This document shows positions 13,101 to 26,936 of a DNA stretch of 64,000 nt, piece after piece. Position 1 is the first letter of the stretch, and each line of letters starts with the position of its first letter. The notes below the pieces were generated by a model, which did no database searches, was not told the DNA's origin, and saw only the letters and a program-made list of their open reading frames with translations. A program made the translations under genes and the position numbers. Source of the stretch: Chromobotia macracanthus (lineage: Eukaryota > Chordata > Actinopteri > Cypriniformes > Botiidae); NCBI GenBank assembly GCA_036877525.1, contig JAZGTH010000002.1, forward strand, positions 13,550,501 to 13,614,500. Direction: 5' to 3'.

Positions 13101-16100
13101 GTTCTACGAAGCTCCTTCTTCAAAATTATGCAGTGAGCTCTGATTGGTCAGCTGGCCCAGTGTGTTGTATCTGGGTTGACACAGAGGGGTGGAGTTTATT
13201 CAAATTCTGGCATCATGACATCACATACCCAGGAAGAAGAGAGCTATACTTCCTTACATCTGTTTATTTTAACCCTTAAAAATTGGGTTAACATAAACAG
13301 ATTTTGGTTACAGAGAATATCTCCCTTTGCAGTGAACTTATTAAACACATATTGTTCACACTCAAACATCAACATTACACACTAAGTTTAAAACGTTTGA
13401 AAACGCATATCAGGACCCCTGTAATGGTAGTGTTTTTTATTTGATATATGCATAACAGAAGAACTAGAAAGTCCCTCTTATCCCAACACCATCTCTCATG
13501 AAAATATCATCGCCTCTCTGCACAGGTCGAATATTTGCTCAAAAAATTATGCATGGCCATGACCGTTGAGCTGAACTGTGTTGAACTGGAGGACTTCATT
13601 TCCCAAGAGTCCGTGCAGAAGAACGGCTTCACTGTATGGACCTTCCTGGAGATGATGAACTCTGGGAAACTTACGAGAGGCATTGCCAAAGAAACCGTCA
13701 GCATGGCAATAGAGGAGGTCTACAGAGAAATAGCGGGTGATGTATTGAAAGAGGTACTATTGTCATCTGCTTTTCATTTTACATGAGATGATCCCAGTAA
13801 TTAGTTAATGATGGTGTCATTTATGTTGTGTCATTCTCATAAATTGTTGTTTATGCCTGAAAATAACACATCATATAAAACTCATGGCATTTCTCTTTTT
13901 CCCAGAAGGCACTTTTAAATATTCTACACTTCCATATTCTACACTTCCGGTCAAAAGTTTCCGATCACTTTGCCTGAAATGTTTTATGATCTTAAGTCTT
14001 TCAATTTAATGTCTGTCATTGTGATTTTATTAAAATTTCTTTTATTAAAATTCATTTTATTCATTACTGTTAAAAAAATCATCGCAGGGTGATGCCTCAA
14101 AAAACTAGATGGAAAAATGCCAAGTGAACATAGTTGGAAATTCTAGGCAATGTGTGGAATTTTCTATAGTCACAACACAACTGCCTTTGTGTTATCTGAT
14201 CATTTTAATAGTTACTATTATTAAAATATGTGGCGTGATCCTAAACTGTTGACCGATAGTGTAGGTTAATATTCAGTGTATGTCCCTGAACGTACCCCTG
14301 TTTGTGTTTCATTCACCAAACCTCTGTGTTTGCTGACATCAGGGGTATCTCTGGAAGAAGGGTCATCTGAGGAGAAACTGGACCGAGCGCTGGTTTACGC
14401 TGAGACCCAGCACTTTAGTTTATTTCACCAGTGAGGACCGTAAAGATCGCAAAGGCAACATCCAGCTTGATGGAAACTGTTGTGTGGAGGTAGTGTGTGA
14501 ATCTTGGTGGTCGATGTGTTCGATGTGTGAGACGGCATTTGTCTCTTTGTTGATGTGGCATTGGACACGATTAGCGTGTCTAATTGGTGACATTGTGGCT
14601 AGCAGGTCGTGTGTTTCCTCACCGTTTATCAGCACACATTTCTAAGCTTTGAGCTTGTGTTTTGATGACTGCAGTTGTGGGTAACGTTTTTGCTCTACAT
14701 TAAAGGTTCTACCTGACAGGGATGGGAAGAGATGCATGTTCTGTCTGAAGACCCTCACCAAGACGTATGAACTCAGCGCTTCTGACACTAAACAGAGGCA
14801 GGAGTGGACGACAGGTTTGTGTGCAGCGAATCTTTAAATCTGGCCTTTTGGTCTTCAGAAAGGTGTTTTTTGTGTGTTTGTTTTGGCTGAGGTTTGGCCA
14901 TGTTAGTTACAAGTAAAGTTTGAAGATGGTTACTTCCCTCTCCTTTTTCCCTCCCTCAGTAGGGCTTTGTTCACCCAGTTAACATTTTACTATTGTCTAT
15001 TGTTGTTGATAAACCGTAACAGCAGTTTAAAAAAATGTCACGATCGCTGGGGTTTTCACACGCTGGTGAAACGCCCTTTATCACGTGGAAACCTGTGACA
15101 TTTCAAAGGTTGAATTTTTACTCAAAAGTTTCATGAGACTTTCTCATTATTACCATTTCAGTTTAGTACATTTACGCATTTGGCAGACGCTTTTATCCAA
15201 AGCGACTTACAAATGAGAGAGAAATGAACATTTCAGTTAAAAAGCCAGCATTAAGTTTAGTCTACGTCATGCACTTTTTTAACAAAGAAATTTAACAAGA
15301 AACACATTCTAAACTTTAAATTATGAAGCAATATATTGTTTGAGGACATCTGACTTCATAGAGCCACAAAAATGACTTTGATGGTTAAAAATAATTGAAA
15401 AATTAGTTCAGAAAACTTCAAATCATTATTATATTTTCCTTCAGCTATCCAGACAGCCATCCGACTGCATGTGGAGGGTAAAAAGTCTCTTCATAAGGAC
15501 CTGAAGCTGAGGAGGCGCGAGCAGAGAGAAGAGAGGGAGAAGAGACGAGAGCTGAAGGAGCAGGAGCAGCAGCGTCTGCGGGCTCTGCAGGAGGAACGTG
15601 AGAGGAAGATGGCTGAGCTGGAGCTGCTGAAGGAGGCGCAGAGGCAGGCGCAGGCGCTGCTGGAACAAGATGAGATCCGCAGACGCCAGCAGCACGAAGA
15701 GCTCCAGCGAGCCCTGGAGATCCAGCTGAAAGAGGCTGAGGAGGTGAGGAGGGTAGGGGAAGGATGGATGCTAGAGAAATGGATGGATGCTAGAAAGATG
15801 GAAGAGTGAATGAATGGACAGATGGGTGGATAAAACTGGTCCTTATCACAATAAATGGATGAAATTAAATGATTCTTAATCAGCCAATCGTTACCCTTTG
15901 GTGTTTTTGGTGTTATCCACCCTATGATTGGTTGATAGAAATGTTGGTTCAGAAACCAAAACTAACCAAACTGTCTGGCTGTGTGCAGGCCCGGGCGAGC
16001 ATGCAGGCAGAGATGGCACTGAAGGAGGCAGAAGCCGAGAGACAGAGAAAGCGAATCAAAGAGCTGGAGGCCATGCAGCAGCGACTGGAGGAGGCGTTAC

Positions 16101-18391
16101 AACTGGAGATCAAAGCCAGACAGGACGAAGAGGCTTTCCGCTACACACAGGCTCGGTGAGCATCCGCGCGCAAAGCACTGAGTAATGCACAGCTGTCCCG
16201 TCTCACAGACGCTCACAGACTAATGCACTGACAGTGTGAAACTGGTGCCAGATTTGCATTTTCTGTAAAACATGCCGGCCAGTAAAAAACAAGATGCCAA
16301 AACTCACGAGTTCCCTTTAGAGAGGAAATATGAGCGCAAGTTTTAAAGCTTTCAACCTGTAAACAAATGACATAAGGTTGTGGAGGAATGAATCAGGAGG
16401 AAGTTACCAGAGGAAGTGATGTAGAGACAACAGGCTCCCTTAACACAAATGTGTTTGTACAGAGGCATGAATATACATGTGTGTCCCTTTAAAAGAGGGA
16501 AAGAAACACTGCTGCAAGTTCGGTAAAGACACTGCTACACTACTTCTGTTGTCACTAGTGTAGTGACTAATGAGAATGTTCTCCAAACGTTGGCTAAGTT
16601 ATCAAAATATTCTTGCAGTAATGTTAGTAGAACATTTTTTACTTAAATTTTGTCATGTCAAAAGTTATTCTTAAGTTGATGGTGGAATGTTTTAAAAACA
16701 TTACTGAATTAATAAATGTTTGAATAACGTTCTTATAACCAAGCAATAGCGTCTACAAAAAATGGACATTTTGAAGTTCCTGGAACTTTGTAAATAAAAT
16801 TTTTAATGATGTTGTTACTTAATGGAAATGTTAGGGAAATGTTACAACCTAAAAAAAATTTTTCTGGGAAAGTGTGACATACTCTAAATACCACTGTTTA
16901 AAAATCTTTTTTTGTTTTTTTTCAATTGTATTGCTGCTGTTTTTTTACACAAATTCAAAAAACAGTTAAAACATCTTAAAAATGCATATTCTGAATCCAG
17001 AATGTTTATCTTGCATTTGGCTGTCACAGGCTCCTTGCTGAGGAAGAGGAGAAGATGACGGCACTCATGTCCCTCCGTGAGGAGCAGGAGGAGTACATCC
17101 AGCGAGCCCACAGGGAGAAACAGGAGCTCAGACAGGAGATGGAGAGTAAGTCTCGAGCTCTGGAGGAGGCCCAAAGACAGCTGGAGGAGGTCAGGGCCAA
17201 TCGGCACAGAGTGGACCAGGATGTTGTGGTAAGCCTCTCTCTAAGTCTATCGTGATAATATAATTATTGTTAATTATTTTGGCCGTGGTCATTGTGTAGT
17301 GAAAATCTGATATTGTGACAATCCTGCTCTAAATGTAACTATGCTATACCTGCCAGTGCTGAATGAATTGCTCACATTTACTAGCTTGGCTAGAGTTCAT
17401 TTTGGACCCTGTTTAAACTAGCCTTGGTTCAGGGTTATAGGACAGGTTTATCTTTGTCTTTCAGTTTGGTCTGCTGACTGGTTTTAAGAGCAGTTTGGTG
17501 AATGTATTTAGCTGTTCAGACCTAGTTAAATAGATAAGACCAGAAATTAGCTGGTGTACAATGCTGTTTTGAGGGGAAGAACCAGTTTTGAGATTATCTG
17601 CACTAGTATTATTAGTTAGTTGATGTACTTCATTGACCAATGCTTCCACTGGCTGATTACACAGTTGTGTTGGCAGTGGAAATTGTCAGTACTTTACTAA
17701 ACTAGCTTGTTGGTTGGTTTATCGCTAAAAAAACTGTCATCTTTTGATTCTGATAGGCTGCCCAGAGGAAGCTTCGCCAGGCTAGCACCAACGTTAAACA
17801 CTGGAACGTTCAGATGAACAGATTAATGCACCCCATTGGACCAGGAGGTATGTGACCCGAAACACAATCCAGTTTCACTGTGTGCATATAACAGGTCTGA
17901 CCAGTGTCAGTGCTCCATGGTTTAAATCAGATTGTGATTAACATGATGGTAAGTGTAAAGGTCTCTGATTATATTGCGTGTAAAGTTAATGCAAGCTGTC
18001 TAGGTCTGCTGCCTTGTTCTTACTGCGGTTTCAGAAGAAAAACCCCAAGTAACCTCATTCCCATAAGACAGCTGTCTTAAGACCTTTCACACTTGCTTGA
18101 GTTTATAAGCAGATTTACTGCATGTTTAACATGGTGTTTTAAAATCAGAAATGTCTAACTTTCTTGTGTTTTCTCCTTGTTTTCCTGTGTTGTTGTACAG
18201 AGAAAAGGCCCTCTGGAGGAGGATCTTTCTCCAGCTTTCGTGTCCCTTCACACAAGGAGTCTGGACCGCGTATGAGGCAAAAAGCTGACGAACAGAATGA
18301 AGAAAGCAAAGAAAACATGGAAAACATAGCGGGATGTGAAGCCGACAAGCGCCTCTCACAAACTTCCAACGGAGACATGGAAATACCTTGA
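10102..18391 (+). CDS. def6: DEF6 / SWAP70-family guanine nucleotide exchange factor
   Basis: SWAP70-like Rho-family activator and actin regulator that acts at PIP3-bearing membranes. Eleven exons: 10102-10197, 11597-11737, 11810-11989, 13526-13753, 14343-14489, 14706-14814, 15445-15743, 15989-16155, 17030-17228, 17757-17847, 18201-18391. They make one 615-aa frame, close to human DEF6 (631 aa). The N-terminal EF-hand-like region starts [20 protein letters not shown]. The PH domain is about residues 216-312 (GYLWKKGHLRRNWTERWF). A long Glu/Arg/Gln coiled coil (about 313-545), where the family's DH-like activity lies, ends in QASTNVKHWNVQMNRLMHPI. The polar tail has little conservation. The start is the first ATG in frame with the family start, after an in-frame upstream region that gives no match. 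[13 protein letters not shown] and LPDRDGKRCMF point to DEF6 rather than SWAP70. Zebrafish has several def6 paralogues and I cannot tell which this is. Confidence 0.95.
13937..14265. mobile_element. Tc1/mariner-like MITE remnant
   Basis: Left end CTTCCGGTCAAAAGTTTCCG and right end AAACTGTTGACCGATAGTG are imperfect inverted copies of the fish Tc1-type terminus (CACTACCGGTCAAAAGTTT, from memory). About 330 nt with no transposase; lies in def6 intron 4. Confidence 0.65.
15168..15215 (+). repeat. Fish SINE/LINE 3'-tail fragment
   Basis: TTGGCAGACGCTTTTATCC followed by AAAGCGACTTACAAATGA is the very common conserved tail of teleost SINE/LINE elements. Only this short stretch is evident; no tRNA-like head was found. 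Confidence 0.6.
16560..16871. repeat. AACGTT-rich dispersed repeat, copy 1
   Basis: GAATGTTCTCCAAACGTTGG, then ATTCTTGCAGTAATGTTAGT, ATAACGTTCTTATAACCAAG, and an end GTTACAACCTAAAA. Same order of motifs as the copies at 34505-34831 and 48250-48544. The outer CCAGCTAAC termini are worn here. In def6 intron 8. Confidence 0.65.
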
Positions 18392-18625
18392 CAACCTCAC
18401 AAAAAACCATCTCACAATGTTAAAAGGACTAAGAAGTTTAAAGAAGTGTTTTTGAAGCAGTGCCTCGCACCCAGTATGTTTTAAAACATTTATTGTATGT
18501 TAATATGCTGTTAAACAGTAGTGTTTTGTACACCCTACCTTTTTAAAAAAATAATGTACTGTAGTTTATCTTTTTTTTACTCATGAGTTGTTCAAAAGCC
18601 GTTATGTAGATGAAGCTGTACACTG

Positions 18626-18631
18626 AATAAA
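18626..18631 (+). terminator. poly(A) signal of def6
   Basis: AATAAA 235 nt after the def6 stop codon, within a short AT-rich 3'UTR. Confidence 0.75.
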
Positions 18632-19090
18632 TATCAGGCATTTTTCAAGAAACTTTTTTGTGTTGCATTGAAAATAGACCTTATGCTTTAATGTCGATCT
18701 ACAGACTGTATACATCCATGTATGCATTATTAACATATGCTGCATAGAGATTTGCAACAGTTACTGCATATAGACAGAATTTCTTGCGAGGGAGGAACAT
18801 GTAACAGAGCTGAAGCATCTGTGGTTTCTCTGACTTCCTGTATCTGCAGTCAGATAAACCCATGAAGACACATGCCTTAAACCAATGCACGGAAAACCTA
18901 TGATATGATATGTGCTGTTATCCAGGTACGCATTTAAACGTATGTTTATATTCCTATATCTTAAGAATTTGAGAAAAAGCTTCAAATAATAGATGACTGT
19001 GTAGTTTTATCACTGAGTTTTAGTATAAAGATCTGATTTGTGAACGTGAAGTTGGGAAACAGAGACACCTGCTGTTCGCCGGTGGTTACT
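18632..19090. other. def6-ndufb11 intergenic spacer
   Basis: AT-rich sequence without a recognisable gene or repeat family. GC content rises only after about 19,080, where the ndufb11 promoter begins. Confidence 0.4.
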
Positions 19091-19234
19091 ACAACCTACG
19101 CGTTCTGCGTTATGCTCACCCGGGCCGCTAGATGGCAGTAAACTGCGGAAATAATACAGCCAACCCGCATATTAACCCGGAAATAATAACCCAGAGTCCC
19201 GAAACAGCTCGTTAGTGCGGAGGACTCAACGAAA
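19091..19234 (+). promoter_or_regulatory. ndufb11 promoter and 5'UTR region with CTCF-like site
   Basis: CpG-rich stretch ending at the ndufb11 ATG. CCGCTAGATGGCAG at 19125-19138 agrees with the vertebrate CTCF core (CCRCTAGRKGGCRS as I remember it). No TATA box. The exact start of transcription cannot be seen. Confidence 0.45.
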
Positions 19235-20968
<1,734 letters not shown>

Positions 20969-21039
20969 ACAACATTTTGTCAAAAAATATCCTGTTCATT
21001 TGTGTTTGTTGTACATTTGACTCTCTCTCTAACTGTTAT

Positions 21040-21045
21040 AATAAA
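21040..21045 (+). terminator. poly(A) signal of ndufb11
   Basis: AATAAA 72 nt downstream of the ndufb11 stop codon; implies a very short 3'UTR. Confidence 0.75.
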
Positions 21046-21640
21046 AATATATGTTCTAACACAGTGATATGCAGTATCTCTAAATGGTAATCGATGTGTA
21101 CAGCAAGTACTTGCTCAAACAGCATAAATCTGTCCAATTAACTTTTGGTTTGCAAACATCAGGTATGTTTATGTATGTTTAGGTGTTTTATGTACTTTTT
21201 CAGCAAGTAAGGATTGTAATAGTATACAGTATATGAGGGTAAATGTTACAGACAGATGTTAACTAAACAAAACAACTGGACGTTAATTGTACAGTGTTGA
21301 ATTTTCTAGAGAATGTGATTCATAATCCCAGTAAGGGGTTAAAATGTGAACCTCAGCTGTAGTTTCATTAAAAACATTGTAGGATGAAAATGCTGGGAAA
21401 ACCAAAGCTTTTCAGAAAGCTTTAGAAGGAAAATATTCATATATAACAAAGTTCATCTCAGTGTTGCTATACTGAATGACAACGAGAATGAAACTGAACT
21501 TCATAAGAGGTTCCTTCACATCAGTGAAGTCTTATAATAAATGTATGGAGATAAAAGCAATTGCTGCCAAAATAAAGTTTTAAGCCCGATTCATGTGAAG
21601 CATCAATACCGAAAGTGAACGTTCACCGGAGACATTTATA
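21046..21640. other. ndufb11-rhoa spacer
   Basis: AT-rich intergenic sequence. No gene or known repeat recognised. GC content jumps sharply after 21,640. Confidence 0.4.
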
Positions 21641-22200
21641 GGGTCTTCTCCTGCTGCGTGACGTCACGGGGACGTCCCCGGTTCTGATTCGTGCAAAGCT
21701 CCGGGAGTGGGCGTGTCCCGGCGCCGTGGCACCGTCTGCGGGGCGGGGCTTCGGGGTCGCACGGGAAAAGCTGAAGGAAGCGAGGACGTCTCCACCGAAA
21801 ACGGTAAAAACTCCCGCAAACGCACCGTGATGCCGCCAGCACACGGACCGATCCGTTCCCCGCCGGTTCTGGCGACGATATAGGCGGCCGGTTTTAAGAA
21901 AGCGTCCCGGTTTGTTAACGGATGCGTCGCATGCGTGACTAGCTCGGCTTAGCTAACAGGCTAACCGTGCTGATGACGGAAACGGACGAACGGCGGCGAG
22001 TTTATTTAATAAACTCCGGTAACGTCTGCGGCGTGACCCGCACACGTATTCACGTTTGGTGTCGGTCCGATATCAGACAAATGTTGCCCGGTTAACACTC
22101 GAGATGAGACGCCCCTGTTGTTTTAGGGAGTTACCGGGGAGGGCTGGCGCAGACGTGCGGCGCGAGCCTCCGGTTTGTTCTTCATCACGACCCTTCCTCT
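21641..22200 (+). promoter_or_regulatory. CpG-rich rhoa promoter with CRE; probable non-coding exon 1
   Basis: Strong local rise in GC and CpG content in an otherwise AT-rich window. The palindromic CRE TGACGTCA is at 21659-21666. A plausible leader exon runs from about 21.7 kb to 21803, where ACG|GTAAAA offers a donor. It would splice to the acceptor TGACAG at 23246 just before the rhoa ATG. Exon 1 limits are inference. Confidence 0.55.
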
Positions 22201-22375
22201 TCCTCTGTTTGTCTGTGATGAATTCAGGGTCACATATAGATCCGTTCCCCCGGGCTGCTTGTTGGATCGGTAGTTTATGTTATAGTGTGATGTTACGTAT
22301 AAAAGCGACAGTAACTTGGTGTCAGCTGTATGGTTTTATATGTAGTTTTTATCAGATACTGTAAATACTGTAAAT

Positions 22376-22427
22376 AGTGTGTGTGTGTGTGTGTGTGTGT
22401 TTTGCTTGTGTTATGACAGCAGATGGG

Positions 22428-22480
<53 letters not shown>

Positions 22481-22737
22481 TGTGTTATGTGTGTGTGTGT
22501 TGTGTGTGTTTTGCTTGTGTTATGACAGCAGATGGGAGGTGTGTGTGTGTGTGTGTTATGTATGTGTGTGTTATGTGTGTGTGTGTTATGTGTGTGTGTG
22601 TTATGTGTGTTTTGCTTGTGTTATGACAGCAGATGGGAGGTGTGTGTGTGTGTGTTATGTGTGGGTGTGTGTGTGTGTTTTGCTTGTGTTATGACAGCAG
22701 ATGGGAGGGGTGTGTGTGTGTGTGTGTGTGTGTGTGG
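22376..22737 (+). repeat. Compound (TG)n tract with a four-fold 31-bp unit
   Basis: TG dinucleotide tracts separate four copies of a 31-bp block that starts TTTTGCTTGTGTTATGACAG and ends CAGATGGGAGG, at 22400-22430, 22509-22539, 22610-22640 and 22678-22708. Extra TTATG interruptions occur between them. Lies in rhoa intron 1. Confidence 0.9.
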
Positions 22738-23059
22738 GGTTGAACCTGCATAATGCACAATCATTACAATTGCTTAAATATACAGTAAATATAATTGTAT
22801 AAATATACAGTAAAAATAGTTGTATAAATATACAGTAAATATACAAATTGCAAAAGTTGTGCATGAGGTTTCTCAAACTTTGACGCACCCCTGAACCATG
22901 TTTTTATGTTGACACTTACTGAAGCCTTCCTATTACATGCCAAAGCATTTCTGTGTACAAACATGAAGGTTTCAGGATCCTGGCTAATAATGCAAAATAT
23001 AATAGAAATACATCTGTGGTCATTTTTTCCAAAAAGCAGTATCATAAATATTACTGCAC

Positions 23060-23153
23060 AGTATTGACTTTAATATGTAAAGTACATAAAGCAACCTGCA
23101 GTTTTATGTTTCAAACAGAGATGCGCCAGAGAAGCGAAAGTTGCAGCTTTAAG
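23060..23153 (-). repeat. Inverted end of the CCATCTCTGTTTGAAAC repeat family
   Basis: AAGCAACCTGCAGTTTTATG, TTTCAAACAGAGATG and GTTGCAGCTTTAA are the reverse complement of the family terminus seen at 42826. Immediately upstream of rhoa coding exon 1. Confidence 0.5.
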
Positions 23154-23246
23154 GTTCAATAAGCAACAGAGAATCTGCTGATTACAGTGTAGGAATACCT
23201 GCCACCCCCTTCTGTAATTATTAGCTAGTTTCTCCCTTTGTGACAG

Positions 23247-25271
23247 ATGGCTGCGATTCGTAAGAAGCTGGTAATTGTTGGGGATGGAGCATGTGGAAAG
23301 ACATGTTTACTCATCGTTTTCAGTAAAGATCAGTTTCCTGAGGTCTACGTACCCACAGTGTTCGAAAATTACGTCGCGGATATCGAGGTGGACAGCAAAC
23401 AGGTCAGTATGTCTGTGTAATATTCACTGTCCTCCATACATGAGCTGGGTTTTGATGGTCTATCAGTTGTGGTGTATAAAGCTGGTGTGTTTTGTGGCAG
23501 GTGGAACTGGCACTGTGGGACACAGCTGGACAAGAAGATTATGATAGGCTGAGACCCCTCTCGTACCCAGACACTGATGTCATCCTCATGTGTTTCTCCA
23601 TAGACAGCCCTGACAGCTTGGGTGAGATAATCTGTCACAGTTCAGACTTTATATTCTTCTCATTTTAATCTCTAATGAGATGTTTATTCAATATTTTGAT
23701 TTTAGTTTCTTACTGATTAACTAAAGTTGAGATATTTTAACACTAGACATGTATAGTAATAATAGTAATGCATTTTATTTGTAATGTGCCTTACCCAAAG
23801 CCCTACAGCAAACCTAAAGGAAAACAGTAAAAACAAGACAATATTGAAAAAGCCGTTCTATATTTATGATTCTTTTGGTTTAGTCCTTAAATTTATATTT
23901 ATAAGAGAAAACCATGAAATGGCTCAACAATCCCAGCCTTCTTTTTTCTTTCTTTGTATTGAGACAGAACATTTTTGCCCCTTTTTGTCACATTTTTTAA
24001 TAGTCAATTTCTAGATAAATTTACAGCAGAGCTTTAATTTACAGCACGGCTGTAACAGCGATTTGCTGTTTCTGGAAGCAGGTTGTATTAGGGAATAAAC
24101 ATTGTAATTCTAGACAGCATTCAGTGGACAGAAATCTTTTTGAGGCCGCTGAGTGCAAGATGAATCATCAGTATTTGTGAGCCATTTTCTTGGAAGAGAA
24201 AGACATTTTTAAATGCATACAATACCCTCCATAAGTATTAGAACTGTAAAGGAACAACTCCTCTGTTTGCTGTGGAGTCAAGAAATCTTTTATGATTGAA
24301 AGATGAATATGAGGCAAAAGTACAGAATGTCACATTTTGTTATTTGGCTGTTTCAACACACAAATGTTTTACCAATTTCAAAGAACAGCAGTGTATTGGG
24401 ACAGTTGTGTTTCTAAGTGATCAGCTGTGTACTGTTGTACTGTGTATTATTGTTGCATTATTCACACATTAAAAGCAGGGAATATGTAGTATCAGTTCTG
24501 TTCATTGCTTCTGCAGTCTGAGTCTTGTGTTCGGTGAGAACACACATAAGCCAAGATGAAGCTGACTTTGACAGAAAAGCAGTGAAAAATGTACAAAAAT
24601 GTGACTTCTGTACATTTGCCTCATAATTATCTTTTAAACATAAAAGATTTCTTTACTTCACAGCAAGCAAAGCAATTTTTCTGTTTTCTGTAATTGTTCA
24701 TTTAAGAGGGAACCCGTTTGTCATCTATACACTAATCTATAGATGGCCTCCAGGCTGTTAGACAAACTAAAAACATTTTTTATCATTTACTATCTCAATA
24801 AAATGTTCTTAGAACTGAATTGTTCTGTTCTTCAGTCACTAAATGTGAAACGTACTGTATTCATACAGAGAATATCCCAGAAAAATGGACGCCGGAGGTG
24901 AAACATTTCTGTCCCAATGTTCCAATAATTCTGGTGGGTAATAAAAAAGATTTACGGAATGATGATCACACTCGACGGGAGCTGCAGAAGATGAAACAGG
25001 TGTGTTTGTGTGTAAACTAACACCTGCTTCATTAAATACACATATGATGGTGTTATTGGGGTGTGCTAATGCCGTCACTGGTTTCTGCCCCGAACAGGAA
25101 CCAGTTAAACCAGAAGAGGGCAGAGACATGGCCAATCGCATCAATGCATTTGGCTATCTCGAGTGTTCGGCTAAAACCAAGGAGGGCGTGAGGGAAGTTT
25201 TTGAAATGGCCACAAGGGCGGCGCTCCAAGCCAAGAAACGTGGCAAGAAAACTGGCTGTGCTTTGCTATAA
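23247..25271 (+). CDS. rhoa: RhoA-type small GTPase
   Basis: Membrane-anchored switch controlling actomyosin, stress fibres and cytokinesis through ROCK and formins. Coding exons 23247-23402, 23501-23621, 24869-24999, 25098-25271 give exactly 193 aa, the usual RhoA length. All G motifs are intact: P-loop GDGACGKT (12-19), switch I VYVPTVFENY with Thr37, DTAGQE (59-64), NKKD, and SAK near 160. The Rho insert helix follows NDDHTRRELQKMKQEPVKPE. The C-terminus is a polybasic KKRGKK followed by the CAAX box CALL, whose terminal Leu predicts geranylgeranylation. The ATG lies exactly at the acceptor, so the leader is in a separate exon. Fish carry several rhoa paralogues. CALL instead of the mammalian CLVL means I assign the RhoA group but not the individual paralogue. 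Confidence 0.95.
24210..24712. repeat. Long-terminal-inverted-repeat element in rhoa intron 2
   Basis: The left arm (GAACAACTCCTCTGTTTGCT ... AAGAAATCTTTTATG ... TGAGGCAAAAGTACAGAATG) is mirrored by the right arm (CTTCTGTACATTTGCCTCAT ... CATAAAAGATTTCTTTACTT ... TAATTGTTC). Arms of over 100 nt with many substitutions; no coding capacity. A non-autonomous DNA transposon is likely; family not named. Confidence 0.65.
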
Positions 25272-26564
25272 AGATTGGAAGAAAAGAAAATAAAGAGGGA
25301 GGGAAAGGGGTAACCAAACTAGGCCAAGGAAAATGAAAGAGCTATAAAGGGTGCAAATAGAGGGAAGAAATGCCCCTGGTGTTAATTACGTGCTTGGGGG
25401 TCAGGGAGGGTCATTTTTAAACCCAGGCCAAAGGAAATTACAGCTGATAGTAGAGTCTGGTACTGGTAAAAGGGACTTAAACATTTTTATGGCCAATGTT
25501 TGAAATCGGTCCTCTTTTAAATCAAGATTAGTTGACTTTAAGCCTTGATCACAAGCTATATGTAGGGTAAGACTGCCGTGGCTTGGGGTGGGATTATAAG
25601 TGATGTTTTGTTTGGCCCATATACACATCTTCTGGACAGAAGAGCAGCATTGTTAGCAAGAACAGAAACAAATGATCTGGGCTAAAAGATTGCTTTTTTG
25701 GCACTAAGTGCATTCTTCAGGGTGTATAAGGCATTAGTACCCTCCATCATGTATACTACGTAACGCAGGGAGTGCTCAAAACATAATGGAAAAACTCCCA
25801 CAATGCCCTTTATAAACTCCCAGGGACTTATGTAAATCATTAACGCCTGTCTTTCGTACTACAGTTTTCTGTTTAATGACCCTTTTCCTACATTAACATG
25901 CTAATTATGTTCTTTAACACAGCTGGTTCTTTTGTGCCCTCCTGTCCTGTGGGAGACGGTTTAGTCACTGGTTTAAAATAGCTGACAGTAGTGGTAGTCT
26001 TACAAGTCCTTGTTCCACTAGAAGTTAAATATATCTCCTGCTTTTGTTGTTGCCATTTGCCTTTAAAGTTGAAAGGAAAATTTGTTTAGCAGCGATGATA
26101 CCGTTTCATCCTTCTTTGAGTATTTCGTGAGCTTGTTGATAAAATATGCAATTTAAAAACATATTTTAGGTTACTCGCCACTAGTGGCGCTCAAAGCAAA
26201 ACTACAGATGTGACTGTGCTGACTGTCAGACACTGTTCGGTTTTGAAAGTAAATACGTTTTCTAATACGTGACAGTTTAATATTTTGCATAAACGTTATA
26301 ATTTGTTCTGTATTCCCCTTGTCTGCGCAGCAGGTTTTTATTTGGTGCGCAGAAACAAATTTAAATGTTCATTTCTCACTGTATAAATGAGAAACTCCAT
26401 CCACTGTCACTGTTTTATTTACTTTTATTTTTATAATTCCCTTCATTTCCTCTCCTGTACTGTATGTTATTTTTTCTTTTTTGTGAAATTCTACTGGCTT
26501 ATACTATATCATTTTTGCATATTTTAAAAATTCTAGTATGTTAGAATTTAAAAGTTTTTAAAAG

Positions 26565-26763
26565 AATAAAGAAGGAAAAACGTAGCGAAAATGTGATTTT
26601 GAGAGAGCTGTTTAATGCCGTGTTATCGAATGCAAGTCATTTCGTAGAAGATTCTGCATTTCATTGTAAGAAAACACAGAGTCTTTGATGCATCAGTTAT
26701 CTTTTGTAATTCCAGTGCATATGGATTTCCACAGACTCGTTTGAAATGTATTGAAAAAATAAA
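26565..26763 (+). terminator. rhoa 3'UTR poly(A) signals
   Basis: AATAAA at 26565-26570 and again at 26758-26763 close an approximately 1.5-kb 3'UTR that starts at 25272. The stretch 25272-26763 contains no other gene on the plus strand. Confidence 0.65.
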
Positions 26764-26936
26764 TTCTTATAGAGTACATTTGCATGGGTTTTCATTTATA
26801 TGTCTGTTCTCAGGTTGTGTACCTTGTTATTTCATAAGTAAACATGCCAAGACAATGAAGAGTTACAAGAAGAGGTAGGTGACAAAAACACCAAAGTGTT
26901 GCAGATTGTCCAGGATGTAAAACTGTTAGGCAGTGT

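Noticed and set aside
15441..15695. Leucine-rich minus-strand ORF
   Set aside because: Antisense of the Glu/Arg/Gln coiled coil of def6.
22377..22753. Cys/Val repeat ORFs
   Set aside because: Translation of (TG)n; no other support.
26178..26190. CCACTAGTGGCGC as a third CTCF site
   Set aside because: Lacks the spacing of the core (CCACTAG followed by GG in the wrong register); more simply a short palindrome.
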